Part shown: positions 16,817-25,488 of the stretch, one piece after another
Numbering within the stretch: position 1 is the stretch's first letter
Layout of the letters: every line of letters begins with the position of its first letter
Origin: Bradyrhizobium retamae
Lineage (GTDB): Bacteria > Pseudomonadota > Alphaproteobacteria > Rhizobiales > Xanthobacteraceae
DNA: 46,698 nt
Assembly (NCBI RefSeq): GCF_001440415.1
Contig: NZ_LLYA01000179.1
Coordinates: forward strand, 1-46,698
Direction: 5' to 3'
Made by a program: the position numbers and the translations under genes
Notes under the pieces: model-generated
What the model saw: only the letters and a program-made list of their open reading frames with translations
What the model was told of the DNA's origin: nothing
Database searches by the model: none

Positions 16817-17595
16817 CCGCACGCCTCGCCCGCACGCTCGGATGGCTTGCGCTGGCCGCGGTGCTCGCGGCGTCGCCGGTTCGCGCCGAACGGCTAATCG
16901 TTTCGGTGTCGAACCATCGCGTCACCGTGACGCCGAACTATTCCGGCGAGGAGCTGGTGCTGTTCGGTTCGGTCGAGAAGGACGCCAGCACGCCGGCCAA
17001 TCGCACCTACGATCTCGTGGTGACGGTTGCCGGCCCGCGCGCCGACATGGTGACGCGCCGCAAGGAGCGCCGGTTCGGGATCTGGATCAACACCGACTCC
17101 CGGCAGTTCCTCCAGGTGCCGACCTATCTGGCGCTGTTTTCCAACCGCCCGTTCGACGCCATCGCCTCGCCCGAGGTGCAGCGGCGGCAGCAGCTCGGGC
17201 TGAACAACGTGCTGCTCACCCAGCGCGTCGGGCCCGACTACGCCGACGTCGTGCCGGACGATGCGTTCCGCAGCGCCTTCGTGCGGCTGCGCAAGCAGCA
17301 TGGCCTTTATCGCGAGGAGACCTCGGCGGTGACATTCCTGACGCCGACGCTGTTCCGCACCGGCATTCCGCTGCCTGCGGAAGTGCCGATCGGTCTCTAT
17401 AATGTCGAGATCAAGCTGTTCGCCGAAGGCGCGCTGGTGGCCAAGACCGACACTGCGTTTGAAATCGTGAAAGTCGGCTTTGAACAATTCGTCGCGACTA
17501 CCGCGCGCCAGAACGGGTTTGTTTATGGGCTCGTCACTGCGTTCATGGCGCTGATGACGGGATGGATGGCGTCGATCGTGTTCCGGAAGGATTAG
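16813..17595 (+). CDS. TIGR02186-family exported membrane protein
   Basis: The 260-residue protein has a signal peptide (cleavage likely after SPVRA, residue 25), an all-beta-like ectodomain beginning ERLIVSVSNHRVTVTPNYSG, and a C-terminal membrane anchor at about 235-257 (FVYGLVTAFMALMTGWMASIV). This matches the alphaproteobacterial TIGR02186/PF09608 family, whose members are commonly found beside TauE/SafE exporters. The four-base overlap with the exporter gene supports a working pair. I infer a periplasmic accessory or partner subunit; no catalytic motif is visible and the biochemical role is undescribed as far as I know. Confidence 0.85.
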   Translation: MTARLARTLGWLALAAVLAASPVRAERLIVSVSNHRVTVTPNYSGEELVLFGSVEKDASTPANRTYDLVVTVAGPRADMVTRRKERRFGIWINTDSRQFLQVPTYLALFSNRPFDAIASPEVQRRQQLGLNNVLLTQRVGPDYADVVPDDAFRSAFVRLRKQHGLYREETSAVTFLTPTLFRTGIPLPAEVPIGLYNVEIKLFAEGALVAKTDTAFEIVKVGFEQFVATTARQNGFVYGLVTAFMALMTGWMASIVFRKD

Positions 17596-17604
17596 GCGTC
17601 AACG

Positions 17605-17730
17605 CGTAGGTTGGGTGGAGCGAAGCGATACCCAATATCGGATAGTCAACTCGGCGTGAACATGATGGGTTTCGCGGAGTTTATCATCGGGCCGGCCGAA
17701 GGCCGGACCCGCTGGCTCTACCCGTCCTAC
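17605..17730. repeat. GTAGGTTGGGTGGAGCG-type palindromic repeat
   Basis: GTAGGTTGGGTGGAGCGAAG at the left and GGGTTTCGCGGAG plus CCCGTCCTAC at the right are degenerate inverted arms around an inner GGGCCGGCCGAAGGCCGG segment. The right end overlaps the stop codon of the convergent Nramp-like gene. Confidence 0.6.
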
Positions 17731-19085
17731 GATCTCCCGACAAAAAACCCGATTCCCATCGCGACGACGCTGAGCAGCATCGCCGCGGTGGACAGCCATC
17801 CGAGCCAATAGAGTGGGCCCTTGATGACGTAGCGGTCCATCACGTCCTTGCGGCGGACCATGAGCATCAGCAGCATCATCACCGGCACGGCGAGCACGCC
17901 GTTGATGACTGCGCTCCAGTACAGCGCCGAGATCGGGTTGATCGGCGTGAAGTTCAACGCGATGCCGATGCCGGCCGAAAGCGCCAGCACCGCGTAGAAC
18001 GCGGCGGCGGCTTTGGGCTTGCGTGCGAGCCCGACCGGCCATCGCCGTCCCTCCCCGACGGCATAGGCGGCGGCGCCGGCGAGCACCGGAATTGCCAGCA
18101 GTCCTGTGCCGACGATGCCAAGCGCAAAAATCGTTTCAGCGAACGCGCCGGCTATCGGACGCAGGGCTTCCGCCGCGTCCGCCGAGCTCTGGATATCCGT
18201 CTTTCCGGCCGCATGCAGCGTCGCCGCGGCCATTACGATGATCGACAATGCGATCAGGTTGGAGAACGCCATCCCAACGATGGTGTCGGCGCGAATGCGA
18301 TTGAATTCCTTCTGCGCGCCGTGGTGCTTTTCGACCAGCGGCCGCTTCGCCTTGTCGACGCGCTGATCTTCGGCTTCCTGCGAGGCCTGCCAGAAGAACA
18401 GATAGGGCGAGATCGTGGTGCCCAAGATGGCAACGATGGTGGTGAAATAATCGACACTCCAAGCCGGGCGCGGAATGAGAATGCCGGCGAGCGCCTCACC
18501 CCACGAAACCTTAGCAAAGGCGAGCGCGGCGACATAGGCGAACAGGCTGAGCGTCAGCCATTTCAGCACTAACACGTAACGCCTGTAATCGAGGAAGATC
18601 TGCGCCGCGACCGAGGTCACGCCGAACAGCAATACATAGAAGATGCTGTGGCCGCCGATTAGCAGTTTGGTGGCGTCCGCCATCGCGCCGAGATCGGCGC
18701 CAATATTGATGGTGTTGGCAATGAACAGCAGCGCCACCACCACATTGAGCAGCAATGGCGAATAATGCCGGCACACGTTGCCTGCGATACCATGCCCGGT
18801 GACGCGGCCGACGCGTGCGGAGATTTCCTGGATCGCAGCCATCAGCGGAAACGTCAGCAGCATGGTCCAGCCGATGCCGTAACCGAGCTGTGCGCCGGCC
18901 TGGCTGTAGGTGCCGATTCCCGACGGATCGTCGTCGGACGCGCCAGTGATCAGGCCGGGCCCGAGTGCTCTCAGCGCATCACGGAAGCGAAACGAACGAT
19001 GTGCCTTGGCCTGCGCTGCCGGATTGTTATTGCCGGTGCCCGTATGCGCGTGGCGCTTCCGATGCGACTTGTTGCGAACTGACAT
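17727..19085 (-). CDS. Nramp-family metal transporter, non-canonical
   Basis: The 452-residue membrane protein has about eleven hydrophobic segments and matches the Nramp/MntH family by TM1 (ALGPGLITGASDDDPSGIGT) and overall layout. The canonical TM1 motif DPGN is DPSG here, and TM6 reads TTISPYLFFWQASQEAEDQ where classical Nramp proteins have the metal-binding MPHN. The metal-contacting methionine and histidine are therefore missing. It probably moves a divalent cation or a different ion, and Mn2+/Fe2+ specificity should not be assumed. The N terminus is basic and histidine-containing (NKSHRKRHAHTG). The stop overlaps a palindromic repeat. No strong ribosome binding site precedes the ATG. 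Confidence 0.85.
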   Translation of the reverse strand: MSVRNKSHRKRHAHTGTGNNNPAAQAKAHRSFRFRDALRALGPGLITGASDDDPSGIGTYSQAGAQLGYGIGWTMLLTFPLMAAIQEISARVGRVTGHGIAGNVCRHYSPLLLNVVVALLFIANTINIGADLGAMADATKLLIGGHSIFYVLLFGVTSVAAQIFLDYRRYVLVLKWLTLSLFAYVAALAFAKVSWGEALAGILIPRPAWSVDYFTTIVAILGTTISPYLFFWQASQEAEDQRVDKAKRPLVEKHHGAQKEFNRIRADTIVGMAFSNLIALSIIVMAAATLHAAGKTDIQSSADAAEALRPIAGAFAETIFALGIVGTGLLAIPVLAGAAAYAVGEGRRWPVGLARKPKAAAAFYAVLALSAGIGIALNFTPINPISALYWSAVINGVLAVPVMMLLMLMVRRKDVMDRYVIKGPLYWLGWLSTAAMLLSVVAMGIGFFVGRS

Positions 19086-19169
19086 GCCAAGGGTCCAGCC
19101 CCAGCGACAACGAACCTAACGGGCACAGGTTCCGGACCACGAGCTTGTCCGTTACCTCCTGGTGGTCCT

Positions 19170-19952
19170 TCACGCGGCGCATAGCGGCTCGATGATTGTG
19201 GCTACGCCCGGCTCCAGAATGCGTAAACGCGGTCCAAACCCCAGCGTATCGAAGGTAGCGCGCAGATCGTCCGCACTCTCGCGGAAATGCTTCCACCCTT
19301 CCGTATGCACGGGCACGATCACCGCGTCCGGGAATGCGCGCGCGGTTTCGATCGTATCATTGGTGTCCATCGTGATGTGGAAGGGGCCGCGGGTTTGCGC
19401 CGCGCCCGCGAACGGCAGCACCACACCGGCCTTGAACCGCCTCGCCACTTCGGCAACGCCATCGTACCAGACGGTGTCGCCGCTGATGTAGATCGGACGG
19501 CTGCCCAGCTTGCTCGACGAAACCACGAAGCCGATCACGTCGCCCGCGAGCGGTTCGATTCCCGCCGGGCCGTGACGCGCCGGCGTCGCGGAGATGATAA
19601 GCGAATGACCATTCTTGCCGGTCAGTTCGGTCGAGGCCCACGGCGCAAAGCCTTCGGCATGGCCGCCGAGCCGCTTTGCGCCAACCTCCGTCGTCAGCAC
19701 TCGCTTGGCGGATTTGAGAAAATCGCGCCCCGAATGATCGAGATTGTCCGAGTGCTGGTCGTGGCTGAGCAGCACGGCATCGACCTCGCCGACATCATGC
19801 GCGCTGACGGCGGGACCGACCAGCTTTTCCAGTCTTACGTGCGGCAGTTGATAGGCGCCGGGCTCGTCGAAGGTCGGATCGGTCAGCAGCCGGAAGCCGT
19901 CGACTTCGATAAGCGCCGTCGGGCCGCCGATCAGGGTGATGGTAACTGTCAT
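19170..19952 (-). CDS. MBL-fold metallo-hydrolase, UlaG-like
   Basis: The 260-residue protein has the metallo-beta-lactamase fold: N-terminal strands (VTITLIGGPTALIEVDGFRLLTDPTFD), a metal-motif segment SHDQHSDNLD at 63-72, ATPARHGP (a further His), YISGDTVWYDG (bridging Asp) and a late VPVHTEGW. The metal motif departs from the usual HxHxDH, as in a set of UlaG-like relatives. The family includes lactonases and phosphodiesterases; the substrate is unknown. An AAGGAG lies six bases before the ATG. Its stop is 84 bases upstream of the Nramp-like start on the same strand, so the two could share a transcript. Confidence 0.85.
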   Translation of the reverse strand: MTVTITLIGGPTALIEVDGFRLLTDPTFDEPGAYQLPHVRLEKLVGPAVSAHDVGEVDAVLLSHDQHSDNLDHSGRDFLKSAKRVLTTEVGAKRLGGHAEGFAPWASTELTGKNGHSLIISATPARHGPAGIEPLAGDVIGFVVSSSKLGSRPIYISGDTVWYDGVAEVARRFKAGVVLPFAGAAQTRGPFHITMDTNDTIETARAFPDAVIVPVHTEGWKHFRESADDLRATFDTLGFGPRLRILEPGVATIIEPLCAA

Positions 19953-20031
19953 GACTTGCTCCTTCTACTATGGCGTTTTCGAACGAAGCGGATTCCGGTT
20001 CGTGTGAGGAATACGCGTCAAAAGCGAAAAC

Positions 20032-20988
20032 TTAGAGCTTCGCTTCTGATTTAATCAGAACCGAAGCTCGGGATTGACCGGCCGCCGCAGCGGGACGTGT
20101 CACCAGATAAATGCCGAGGGCTACGGGAACGATGCCGAGCAGGTCGCGGAATTCGACGTGTTCGCCGAGCACGAGAAAGGCAAACAGCATGCCGAGCGGC
20201 GGCATCAGGAAGTGATAGGCGCTCGCCGCCGTCGCACCGCAGACCTTCAAGAGGTGAAACCAGAGCAGGTAAGCCAGGATCGATCCGCCGAGCACGAGGA
20301 AAGCGAACGCACCGGCGAGCCGGGCGCTCGGCACGATGTCGCCGACACTGGAAAGCGTGAACGCAAACGGCAGCAGCACGACACCCGCGGCGAGATTCTG
20401 CACGCCATTGCCGACCCAGAGACTTCCTTTCGGCGCCAGCACCTTGAACAGGATGGTGCCGACGACGATCGAGGCCAACGAGGCCAGCGTGAACAGGATG
20501 CCGTGAAAGCTATCCGTGCCGACCGACATGCGGTGCCAGACGATGAAGGCGACGCCGGAGATGCCGAGCAAAAGTCCCGCTACCTTGCGCCAGGTCAGCG
20601 CCTCGCCGAGAAACAATGCCGCAAGTACAGCAGTGAATATCGGATTGGCGCTGACAATCAGGCCACCGAGGCCGGCCGATACCGTCTGCAGCCCGGTGTA
20701 GCCGAGACCAAGATAGAGCGCGTTGTTGGCGACGCCGAGGATGGCGAAGATTCCGGCGTCGCGCCAGGTCAGCGAGGACCATGCCTCGCCGCGCAGCGCC
20801 GTGATGCCGAGGATCATGACTCCCGCGAGCGAAAATCGCGCCGTGAGCAGGATCAGCGGCGGGCAGTCGGTGACGCCGACCTTGCCGGCGACGAAGGCAA
20901 AGCTCCAGAGCAGACAGAACAGGCCGATATAAAGCGGTAGCAGATTGAGGCCGGCGCGGGGCACCGCGGCCGAAGGGGCGAGCGACAT
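20032..20988 (-). CDS. DMT-superfamily exporter (EamA domains)
   Basis: The 318-residue protein has ten hydrophobic segments in two EamA halves. Half one contains LLWSFAFVAGKVGV and LGLGYTGLQTVSAGLGGLIVSANPIFTAVLAALFLGE (read as two segments), and half two ends in YHFLMPPLGMLFAFLVLGE. Such proteins export amino acids or other small metabolites through the inner membrane; the substrate is not readable. An AAGGAG precedes the ATG by seven bases. It is divergent from a LysR regulator, a frequent arrangement for DMT exporters, so induction by the regulator's ligand is likely. Confidence 0.9.
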   Translation of the reverse strand: MSLAPSAAVPRAGLNLLPLYIGLFCLLWSFAFVAGKVGVTDCPPLILLTARFSLAGVMILGITALRGEAWSSLTWRDAGIFAILGVANNALYLGLGYTGLQTVSAGLGGLIVSANPIFTAVLAALFLGEALTWRKVAGLLLGISGVAFIVWHRMSVGTDSFHGILFTLASLASIVVGTILFKVLAPKGSLWVGNGVQNLAAGVVLLPFAFTLSSVGDIVPSARLAGAFAFLVLGGSILAYLLWFHLLKVCGATAASAYHFLMPPLGMLFAFLVLGEHVEFRDLLGIVPVALGIYLVTRPAAAAGQSRASVLIKSEAKL

Positions 20989-21029
20989 GGATAGTCTCCT
21001 TCACCCACGATCTAGGGCCGCGCCTTGAT

Positions 21030-21044
21030 ATTTGGAAATTAAAT
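21030..21044. promoter_or_regulatory. Candidate LysR-type T-N11-A site
   Basis: ATTT-GGAAATT-AAAT is an AT-rich inverted repeat in an otherwise GC-rich divergent intergenic region (20989-21085), fitting the T-N11-A form of LysR boxes. It is the only obvious dyad there; support is by position and shape only. Confidence 0.4.
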
Positions 21045-21085
21045 GATAAACTGACGTCCAGTGGATTTGTAAATGGAGCGTTCAC

Positions 21086-21949
21086 ATGCTCGATCTGGAG
21101 CTGCTGCGCAGTTTCGTGTCCGTCGTTGACGCCGGCGGCTTTACCCGGGCCAGCGAGCGCGTCCACCGCACGCAATCGACCGTCAGCCAGCAGATCAAGC
21201 GGCTGGAAGACGACATCGGCCAGCCGCTGTTGAACCGCAACGGCAAGGACGTGACGCCGACCGAGGCCGGCGAGCGGCTGCTTTCCTATGCGCGGCGGCT
21301 ATTGTCGCTTGCCGAGGAAGCCCGCGACGTGGTGGCACGGCCGGAAAGCGAAGGGGCGATCAAGCTCGGCATTCCCGAGGACTTCGCCGCCTATCGTCTC
21401 GCCAAGTTGCTGGCGACGTTTTCGCGGTCGCGGCCGGGCCTGCGGCTCGACGTGCGCGCCGACCAGAGCACGTATCTGCGGCGCGACATCGAACGCGGCG
21501 ATCTCGATCTGGCGCTGCTAAAGCGCGACGCCGGCGAGAAAGGCGCGATCGCGGTGTGGCCGGAGAAAGTGCATTGGGTCACCAGCAAAATCCATCCGGT
21601 CGATATCGACGCTGGCTCGGTGCCGCTGATCGGCTTTCCCGCCGGCTGCCTTTATCGTTCGCGCGCGATCCATGCGCTGGAAAGCGCCGGGCGCTTCTGG
21701 CACATGGCCTATACTTCTTCCGGCCTCGCCGGCATCCAGGCCGCGGTCGCCGCCGGATTGGGATTGAGCATTCTCTCCGACATCGCGATCCAGGCCGGCC
21801 ATCGCGTGCTCACGGCGAAGGACGGTTTTGCGCCGATCGACAAGACCGAACTGGCGCTGGTGGCCTCGCCCGACGCCAGCCCCGCAACGCTGCGGCTCGC
21901 CGACCGCCTCGCCGAGTTCTGCGACAGCGTCGACGCGAAGGCGGCGTAG
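21086..21949 (+). CDS. LysR-family transcriptional regulator
   Basis: The 287-residue protein has a standard N-terminal winged helix (DLELLRSFVSVVDAGGFTRA, SERVHRTQSTVSQQIKRLE) and a periplasmic-binding-protein-like effector domain beginning near residue 90 (GAIKLGIPEDFAAYRL). GGAG lies seven bases before the ATG. It is divergent from the DMT exporter and probably controls it and itself. The effector is unknown. Confidence 0.92.
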   Translation: MLDLELLRSFVSVVDAGGFTRASERVHRTQSTVSQQIKRLEDDIGQPLLNRNGKDVTPTEAGERLLSYARRLLSLAEEARDVVARPESEGAIKLGIPEDFAAYRLAKLLATFSRSRPGLRLDVRADQSTYLRRDIERGDLDLALLKRDAGEKGAIAVWPEKVHWVTSKIHPVDIDAGSVPLIGFPAGCLYRSRAIHALESAGRFWHMAYTSSGLAGIQAAVAAGLGLSILSDIAIQAGHRVLTAKDGFAPIDKTELALVASPDASPATLRLADRLAEFCDSVDAKAA

Positions 21950-21961
21950 CGAGCGGCAACG

Positions 21962-22022
21962 ACGGTGCACTCGCTCGCCCCGCCCTTCGCGGGGAGAGGT
22001 GAGGGCGCGTGCGCAGCCGGTT
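21962..22022. repeat. C-rich/G-rich palindromic repeat
   Basis: CTCGCCCCGCCC, TTCGCGGGGAGAGGTGAGGGC belongs to the CCCTCTCCCC/GGGGAGAGGG repeat group seen between and inside genes elsewhere in the window. It lies between the convergent LysR and pdeM genes. Confidence 0.55.
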
Positions 22023-22028
22023 GGTCGC

Positions 22029-22739
22029 TCAATAACATTTTGACGCGGCAATCGCGTGCAGCCGGTTGTCGCCGAGCACATGCGCCATCAGGCCTGGCGT
22101 CGGAAAAATCTTCGCAAACGCGGGATCGCGGATGCTCAGGCCCCCGGTATAGGCGCCGAAGGCGGGCATCACGGCGCGCTCGCCGTCACTGGCAAAGCAC
22201 CTCCGCTCCATCGATCGTCCCCGGGTGGCGACGCGCGCCTTGGGATGCAGATGGCCGGCGATTTCACCCGCCGCCCCCGTCGGCTCATGGCGGAACACGA
22301 TCGGCCCGATCGCGACTTCGTTCGCCACCGTGCCGCCGAGGTCGCCCGGCAGGGCCGGATCGTGATTGCCCGATATCCAGATCCAGTCGCGCCGCGCCTG
22401 CATCGCTGACAGCGCGTCGCGATCCGGCGCGGACAGCCGCTGATGCGCGTCGCGATCGTGAAAACTGTCGCCGAGCGCAATCACCATGCGCGGGTCGTGC
22501 CGGGCAATGACGGCGGCGAGCCGGCTCAGCGTCGCCACGGTATCGTAAGGCGGCAGCAGCACGCCGCGCGAGGCGAAGCTGGAGCCTTTTTCCAGATGCA
22601 GGTCGGAGACGACGAGCAGGCGCTGCTCCTGCCAGAACAGCGCGCCGGAGAGGTCGGCGCGGAACGTCACGTCGGTAACCATGACCTTCGAGGCGCGCAT
22701 CTGTTGATCGTCTCCCGAAGACTGCGCCCCTGCCGTCAC
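22029..22739 (-). CDS. pdeM: Ligase-associated DNA damage response endonuclease PdeM
   Basis: The 236-residue calcineurin-like metallophosphoesterase shows the expected metal motifs in order: VVSDLHLEKG (Asp46, His48), ALGDSFHD (Asp91), ISGNHD (Asn125, His126), then GEIAGHLHPKA. The SDLHLEKGSSFA segment is typical of PdeM, the nuclease of the bacterial ligase-associated repair cassette. The GTG start at 22739 has GGGAAGG just upstream; an ATG at 22700 is a possible alternative. It begins 12 bases after the helicase stop on the same strand, so the two form an operon. The exonuclease and ligase partners are 5-8 kb away on the other strand. Confidence 0.92.
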   Translation of the reverse strand: MTAGAQSSGDDQQMRASKVMVTDVTFRADLSGALFWQEQRLLVVSDLHLEKGSSFASRGVLLPPYDTVATLSRLAAVIARHDPRMVIALGDSFHDRDAHQRLSAPDRDALSAMQARRDWIWISGNHDPALPGDLGGTVANEVAIGPIVFRHEPTGAAGEIAGHLHPKARVATRGRSMERRCFASDGERAVMPAFGAYTGGLSIRDPAFAKIFPTPGLMAHVLGDNRLHAIAASKCY

Positions 22740-22751
22740 GTGCCTTCCCGC

Positions 22752-25418
22752 TTATCCCATCGCCTCTTTGACGAGTTCGTCGGCGGCCTCCGCCAGCAAC
22801 TCGTCGCCTGCTTCGCCATAAACTGACTCGCGGCCGATTTCCAGCATCACGGGAACGGCGAGCGGCGAAACGTGTTCGAGTTCCCGATGGCTGATTCGGC
22901 CGTGAATACGCGAGAGCATATCACCCAGGCGCTTGAGATCGAGCAGGCCTGTTGCGGCATCGGCGCGCGCGGCGCGCAACAGCACGTGGTCGGCCTGATG
23001 CTTGCGCAAGACGTCGTAGATCAGATCGGTCGAGAACAGCACCTGGCGGCGGGATTTTTCCTCGCCGGTAAAGCGCCGCGCGATCAGGCCGGAGATGATG
23101 GCGCAGGTGCGGAAGGTACGCTTCATCAATGCGGATTCGGCGAGCCACGCCTCGAGGTCGTCGCCCAGCATGTCCGGATCGAACAACGCGTTGAGATCGA
23201 GCTTGCCGTGCCGGATCATGAACGACATATCGCCGAGGCCCCATACGGCAAGTGCATACTCGTTGGCGACGAAGCCGAGCGGCCGCACCCGCGCCCGCTC
23301 CATCCGCCGTGTCAAGAGCATGCCGAGCGTCTGGTGCGCCAGCCGGCCCTCAAAGGGATAGCAGACGAGGTAATGCTTGTTGCCGCGGGGAAAGGTTTCG
23401 ATCAACAGCTCACGCACTGCCGGCACGCGGGAAAAATCCCTCTGCAGCGACAGCCAGTCACGCACCTGATCGGGCAAGGCATTCCACGCGCGCCGGTCGT
23501 CGAGCAATTTGCGCACGCGCTCGGCGAGATAGGTCGAAAGCGGAAACTTGCCGCCCATATAGGACGGCACTTTCGCGTCCTTGTCGTTGGCGCGCGAGAC
23601 ATAGACCTGATCTTCGGCCAATGCCTCGTAACGGACAACTTCGCCGCCGAACACGAACGTGTCGCCGATGACGAGGCCTTCGATAAAGGCTTCCTCGATT
23701 TCGCCCAGCATCCGCCCGCCGCGGCCGAGCGCACCGGTCGAGCCGGACCCGCCGCTGCGCGAGCGCACCAGGCGAACCTTCAGCATGGTCTCTTCGACGA
23801 TGGTGCCGACGTTGAGGCGATAGCTCTGCCGCACTTTTGGATTGGCGACGCGCCAGCGACCCTGCTTGTCCTGCTTGATGCGCGCAAAGCGTTCGTAGGT
23901 CTTCAGCGCATAGCCGCCGGTGGCGACGAAATCGACGACATCGTCGAAATCGGTTCGCGTCAGCAAGGAATAAGGCGCCGACGTCAGCACTTCCTCATAG
24001 AGTTCGTCAGAAAAAAACGGCTCGCCGCAAGCGCAGCCGAGCACGTGCTGCGCCAGCACATCGAGCGCGCCAGTGCGTAACGGTGGCGTATCCTGCGCAT
24101 TCTCCGCAATGGCATCGATCGCGACGCGGCACTCCAGCACCTCGAAACGGTTGGCCGGGATCAGGACTGCGCGCGATGGTTCATCCAGTCGGTGATTGGC
24201 GCGCCCGATCCGCTGCATCAGCCGCGAGGCCCCCTTCGGCGCGCCGACATTGATGACGAGATCGATGTCGCCCCAGTCGATGCCGAGATCGAGCGAGGAC
24301 GTGCAAACCACGCCGCGCAGCTTTCCCGCCGCCATCGCGTCCTCGACCTTGCGGCGCTGGGCGACGTCGAGCGAGCCGTGATGTAGCGCAATGGCAAGGC
24401 CGTCGTCGTTCATGCGCCAGAATTCCTGGAACAGCATTTCAGCCTGGCTGCGGGTGTTGACGAAGATCAGCGTGGTCTTGTTGCGCCGGATCAGATCATA
24501 CATTTCGCCGAGCGCATGGCGCGCGGTATGGCCGGCCCACGGCAGCCGCTCCTGTGTGTCGAGCATCTCGACGATGGGCGCCGCCGCGCCACCGGCCACG
24601 ACGATATCGGCTGACACGTCCTTGCCGTCGCGCTGCGGCATCAGAAACCGCGCCAGCGATTCCGGCTCGGCTACCGTCGCGGATAGTCCGATCGCGCGCA
24701 TCTCCGGCGCCAGGCGCCACAACCGCGCCAGGCCAAGCGACAACAGATCGCCGCGTTTCGAGGTGACCAGAGCGTGGAGCTCGTCGAGCACGATGCGCTT
24801 GAGGGAGGAGAACAGAAACGGCGCATCGTCCGACGACAGCAGCAGCGCCAGTTGTTCCGGCGTGGTCAGCAGAACATCCGGCGGATAGCGCCGCTGCCGT
24901 TGCCGCCGCGACACCGGCGTATCGCCGGTGCGGGTCTCGACCTTGATCGGCAGCCCCATCTCGGCAATCGGCGTTTCCAGATTGCGCGCGATGTCGACCG
25001 CGAGCGCTTTCAGCGGCGAGATGTAGAGGGTGTGGAGACCGCCGGTGCGTTTCACGCTGCGGCCGGTGGAGACGATTTTGCCGCTTGCGATATGTGCCCC
25101 CTCCCCCACAAGGGGGGAGGGAGGAGCATGCACCGCCGTTGAGGATGCACTCAACTCCACCAATGTCGGCAGAAAGCCCGCCAGCGTCTTGCCGGCGCCG
25201 GTCGGCGCGATCAAGAGCGCCGAACGGTCGTCGCGGGCCTTTGCCAGCAGCGCCAATTGATGCTCGCGCGGCGACCAGCCGCGCGCGTCGAACCAGCGCC
25301 GGAAGCGGTCGGGCAGCAGCGCAGCCGTTTCAAGCGGCGCGAGGGGCAAGGGATCGGGCGACGGCACGGCAAAGAGGTAAGCCGTTGGAGCGGGTTCGTC
25401 GAGGGCCTCGGAAGTCAC
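22752..25418 (-). CDS. Ligase-associated DNA damage response DEXH-box helicase (Lhr-like)
   Basis: The 888-residue superfamily 2 helicase unwinds DNA or RNA:DNA with ATP. Motif I is APTGAGKT (71-78), motif Ia SPLKALA (134-140), motif II DELH (212-215), and motif III SAT (246-248). The second RecA domain has FVNTRSQAEMLF and later QRIGRANHR. An Lhr-type DEAD-associated C-terminal domain follows. Residues about 91-127, between motifs I and Ia, look like an insertion encoded by a palindromic repeat. The GTG start has no clear ribosome binding site, and another palindrome lies only a few bases upstream, so the start is less certain than the rest. It forms an operon with pdeM. Confidence 0.93.
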   Translation of the reverse strand: MTSEALDEPAPTAYLFAVPSPDPLPLAPLETAALLPDRFRRWFDARGWSPREHQLALLAKARDDRSALLIAPTGAGKTLAGFLPTLVELSASSTAVHAPPSPLVGEGAHIASGKIVSTGRSVKRTGGLHTLYISPLKALAVDIARNLETPIAEMGLPIKVETRTGDTPVSRRQRQRRYPPDVLLTTPEQLALLLSSDDAPFLFSSLKRIVLDELHALVTSKRGDLLSLGLARLWRLAPEMRAIGLSATVAEPESLARFLMPQRDGKDVSADIVVAGGAAAPIVEMLDTQERLPWAGHTARHALGEMYDLIRRNKTTLIFVNTRSQAEMLFQEFWRMNDDGLAIALHHGSLDVAQRRKVEDAMAAGKLRGVVCTSSLDLGIDWGDIDLVINVGAPKGASRLMQRIGRANHRLDEPSRAVLIPANRFEVLECRVAIDAIAENAQDTPPLRTGALDVLAQHVLGCACGEPFFSDELYEEVLTSAPYSLLTRTDFDDVVDFVATGGYALKTYERFARIKQDKQGRWRVANPKVRQSYRLNVGTIVEETMLKVRLVRSRSGGSGSTGALGRGGRMLGEIEEAFIEGLVIGDTFVFGGEVVRYEALAEDQVYVSRANDKDAKVPSYMGGKFPLSTYLAERVRKLLDDRRAWNALPDQVRDWLSLQRDFSRVPAVRELLIETFPRGNKHYLVCYPFEGRLAHQTLGMLLTRRMERARVRPLGFVANEYALAVWGLGDMSFMIRHGKLDLNALFDPDMLGDDLEAWLAESALMKRTFRTCAIISGLIARRFTGEEKSRRQVLFSTDLIYDVLRKHQADHVLLRAARADAATGLLDLKRLGDMLSRIHGRISHRELEHVSPLAVPVMLEIGRESVYGEAGDELLAEAADELVKEAMG
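25038..25148. repeat. In-frame palindromic-repeat insertion within the helicase gene
   Basis: This stretch encodes roughly residues 91-127 (including VHAPPSPLVGEGAHIASGK), placed between two conserved helicase motifs. Its centre, 25099-25121, is a perfect 9-bp hairpin (CCCTCCCCC, loop ACAAG, GGGGGAGGG), the same C-rich palindrome type found between genes nearby. The reading frame stays open through it. Boundaries are approximate because I could not align relatives. Confidence 0.7.
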
Positions 25419-25424
25419 CTCGCC

Positions 25425-25488
25425 CCGCTCTTCGCGGCCCTCTCCCTCTCCCCGCGAAGGGCGGGGAGAGGGAGAGGTAGCCCTACTC
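25425..25488. repeat. C-rich palindromic repeat between helicase and substrate-binding protein genes
   Basis: CCTCTCCCTCTCCCCGC, GAAG, GGCGGGGAGAGGGAGAGG is an almost perfect hairpin immediately upstream of the helicase start and immediately downstream of the next gene's stop. It could end the upstream transcript and may have replaced part of the helicase leader. Confidence 0.8.

Noticed and set aside
19027..19296. Minus-strand 89-residue frame overlapping the Nramp-like N terminus, with an AGGAGG at 19155-19160
   Set aside because: No start codon lies at a usable distance from the AGGAGG, and the frame conflicts with two well-supported genes.
22872..24080. 402-residue open frame on the plus strand
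   Set aside because: It is antisense to the helicase, whose motifs are certain.
25090..25125. Helicase gene as a frameshifted pseudogene because of low-complexity sequence
   Set aside because: The frame is open from 25418 to 22752 and all motifs after the insertion are in the same frame.
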